Below, piece by piece: positions 6,290 to 6,815 of a DNA stretch of 6,815 nt. The notes under the pieces are model-generated. The model did not search any database, was not told the DNA's origin, and saw only the letters and a list, made by a program, of their open reading frames with translations. The DNA comes from Clostridiales bacterium (GTDB lineage Bacteria > Bacillota > Clostridia > Oscillospirales > Oscillospiraceae). The stretch lies in contig JAJQFX010000035.1 of the NCBI GenBank assembly GCA_021200895.1, positions 1-6,815 on the forward strand, given 5' to 3'. The stretch's first letter is position 1; the number at the start of each line of letters is the position of its first letter. The position numbers were made by a program, and so were the translations under genes.

Positions 6290-6815
6290 TTGACACGAAA
6301 CACCTTTGCCCCGGCTGTATGGAGCGTTGGGAGGATACCCAGCGTCCCTGTCCCTGCTGCGGCTTCACCTGGGACAAGGAACAAGACCGTCGGGCGCAGC
6401 CTTTGTTTACCATCTTGGGCGGGCGCTACCTGTTGGGGCAGAAAATCGGCTCCGGCGGGTTCGGTATCACCTACATCGCCATGGACTTGGTGGAGGAAAA
6501 GAAAAACGCTGTCAAAGAGTTTTTTCCATTCTCTCTTTCGGAACGGGAGGGCGAAAACGTGGTGCCTTTCCCTGGCGAGGAGGGGCGAGATTTCCGCAAA
6601 GCGTTGCGCTCCTTCCGCAAAGAGGGAGAACTGCTCTCCCGCGTGAAGAGCATCGACGGCATCGTTAATTACCTGGATTTTGTGGACGAGTATGGCACCT
6701 CCTACTTGGTAATGGAGTATGTGGAGGGGCAGAACCTGAAACAGTACATGCGGCAGCAGGAGAAAAATTTCACCCAGGAAGAGGCACTGACGCTGATGCG
6801 TCCCATCCTGCTGGC
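6286..6815 (+). CDS. Zinc-ribbon eukaryotic-like Ser/Thr protein kinase, 5' part (runs off the window)
   Basis: This gene starts inside the regulator stop (ATGA, 6286-6289), which indicates translational coupling; GAGG at 6272-6275 lies ten bases upstream. The 176 complete codons seen begin with a zinc-ribbon-like motif: C8-x2-C11 and C22-x2-C25 (CPGC and CPCC). The kinase N-lobe follows: glycine-rich loop IGSGGFGITY (54-63), the ATP-contacting Lys in AVKEFF (K77), a likely helix-C Glu in FRKEGELL (E113 or E115), and a hinge region with YLVMEYVEG (140-148). The catalytic loop (HRD), the DFG motif and anything C-terminal, such as membrane, PASTA or other sensor parts, lie beyond the window. 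The layout of a short zinc ribbon, a GGFGITY loop and a KEFFP-like segment matches kinases I associate with gut Clostridia. The kinase would phosphorylate Ser or Thr of unknown partners; the adjacent regulator is the first candidate. Confidence 0.9.
   Translation, partial: MIDTKHLCPGCMERWEDTQRPCPCCGFTWDKEQDRRAQPLFTILGGRYLLGQKIGSGGFGITYIAMDLVEEKKNAVKEFFPFSLSEREGENVVPFPGEEGRDFRKALRSFRKEGELLSRVKSIDGIVNYLDFVDEYGTSYLVMEYVEGQNLKQYMRQQEKNFTQEEALTLMRPILL

Noticed and set aside
6306..6668. Alternative open frames overlapping the kinase start
   Set aside because: The frame beginning at 6286 carries the zinc ribbon and kinase motifs; the others show no domain.

Overview
The window most likely comes from a gut-type member of the class Clostridia (Bacillota), possibly Oscillospiraceae or a relative. 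I infer this from moderate GC content, a secreted protease and lipoprotein with D-x-D-x-D-G loops, a zinc-ribbon eukaryotic-like Ser/Thr kinase of a style common in these bacteria, and a GC-rich hairpin repeat at the left edge that resembles dispersed elements in such genomes. No rRNA, tRNA or CRISPR array is visible, so the taxonomic call is an inference.

Layout: positions 1-426 hold no convincing gene. They contain a dispersed palindromic repeat (about 31-134) and a start-less 60-codon open frame. Positions 427-3554 (minus strand) encode one large exported subtilisin-like (S8) protease that is split by a frameshift. The N-terminal reading frame (2061-3554) carries a membrane segment, a probable propeptide, and the catalytic Asp, His and oxyanion Asn. 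The catalytic Ser, the end of the protease domain, a carboxypeptidase-regulatory-like beta-sandwich and a C-terminal D-x-D-x-D-G domain lie in another frame (427-2067). The break is at a run of nine G residues (2084-2092) immediately before the catalytic Ser codon. Positions 3670-4557 (minus) encode a lipoprotein whose globular part resembles the protease C-terminal domain; it lies upstream of the protease in the same direction. Positions 4558-4822 are a divergent control region with a recognisable promoter on each side and a cluster of TGTGGC repeats, including a near-palindrome, between them. Positions 4823-6289 (plus) encode a 488-residue helix-turn-helix protein with a large C-terminal domain I do not recognise. 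It overlaps by an ATGA junction with a zinc-ribbon Ser/Thr protein kinase (6286 to the window end, incomplete).

How the parts may fit together (inference): a cytoplasmic regulator and kinase, translationally coupled, face a cell-surface lipoprotein and an exported protease across a shared control region. The window may therefore hold a small signalling and surface-proteolysis locus, with the protease switchable at the G tract. Assembly error at the homopolymer is the main competing explanation for the split gene, and the kinase may be followed by further genes outside the window.
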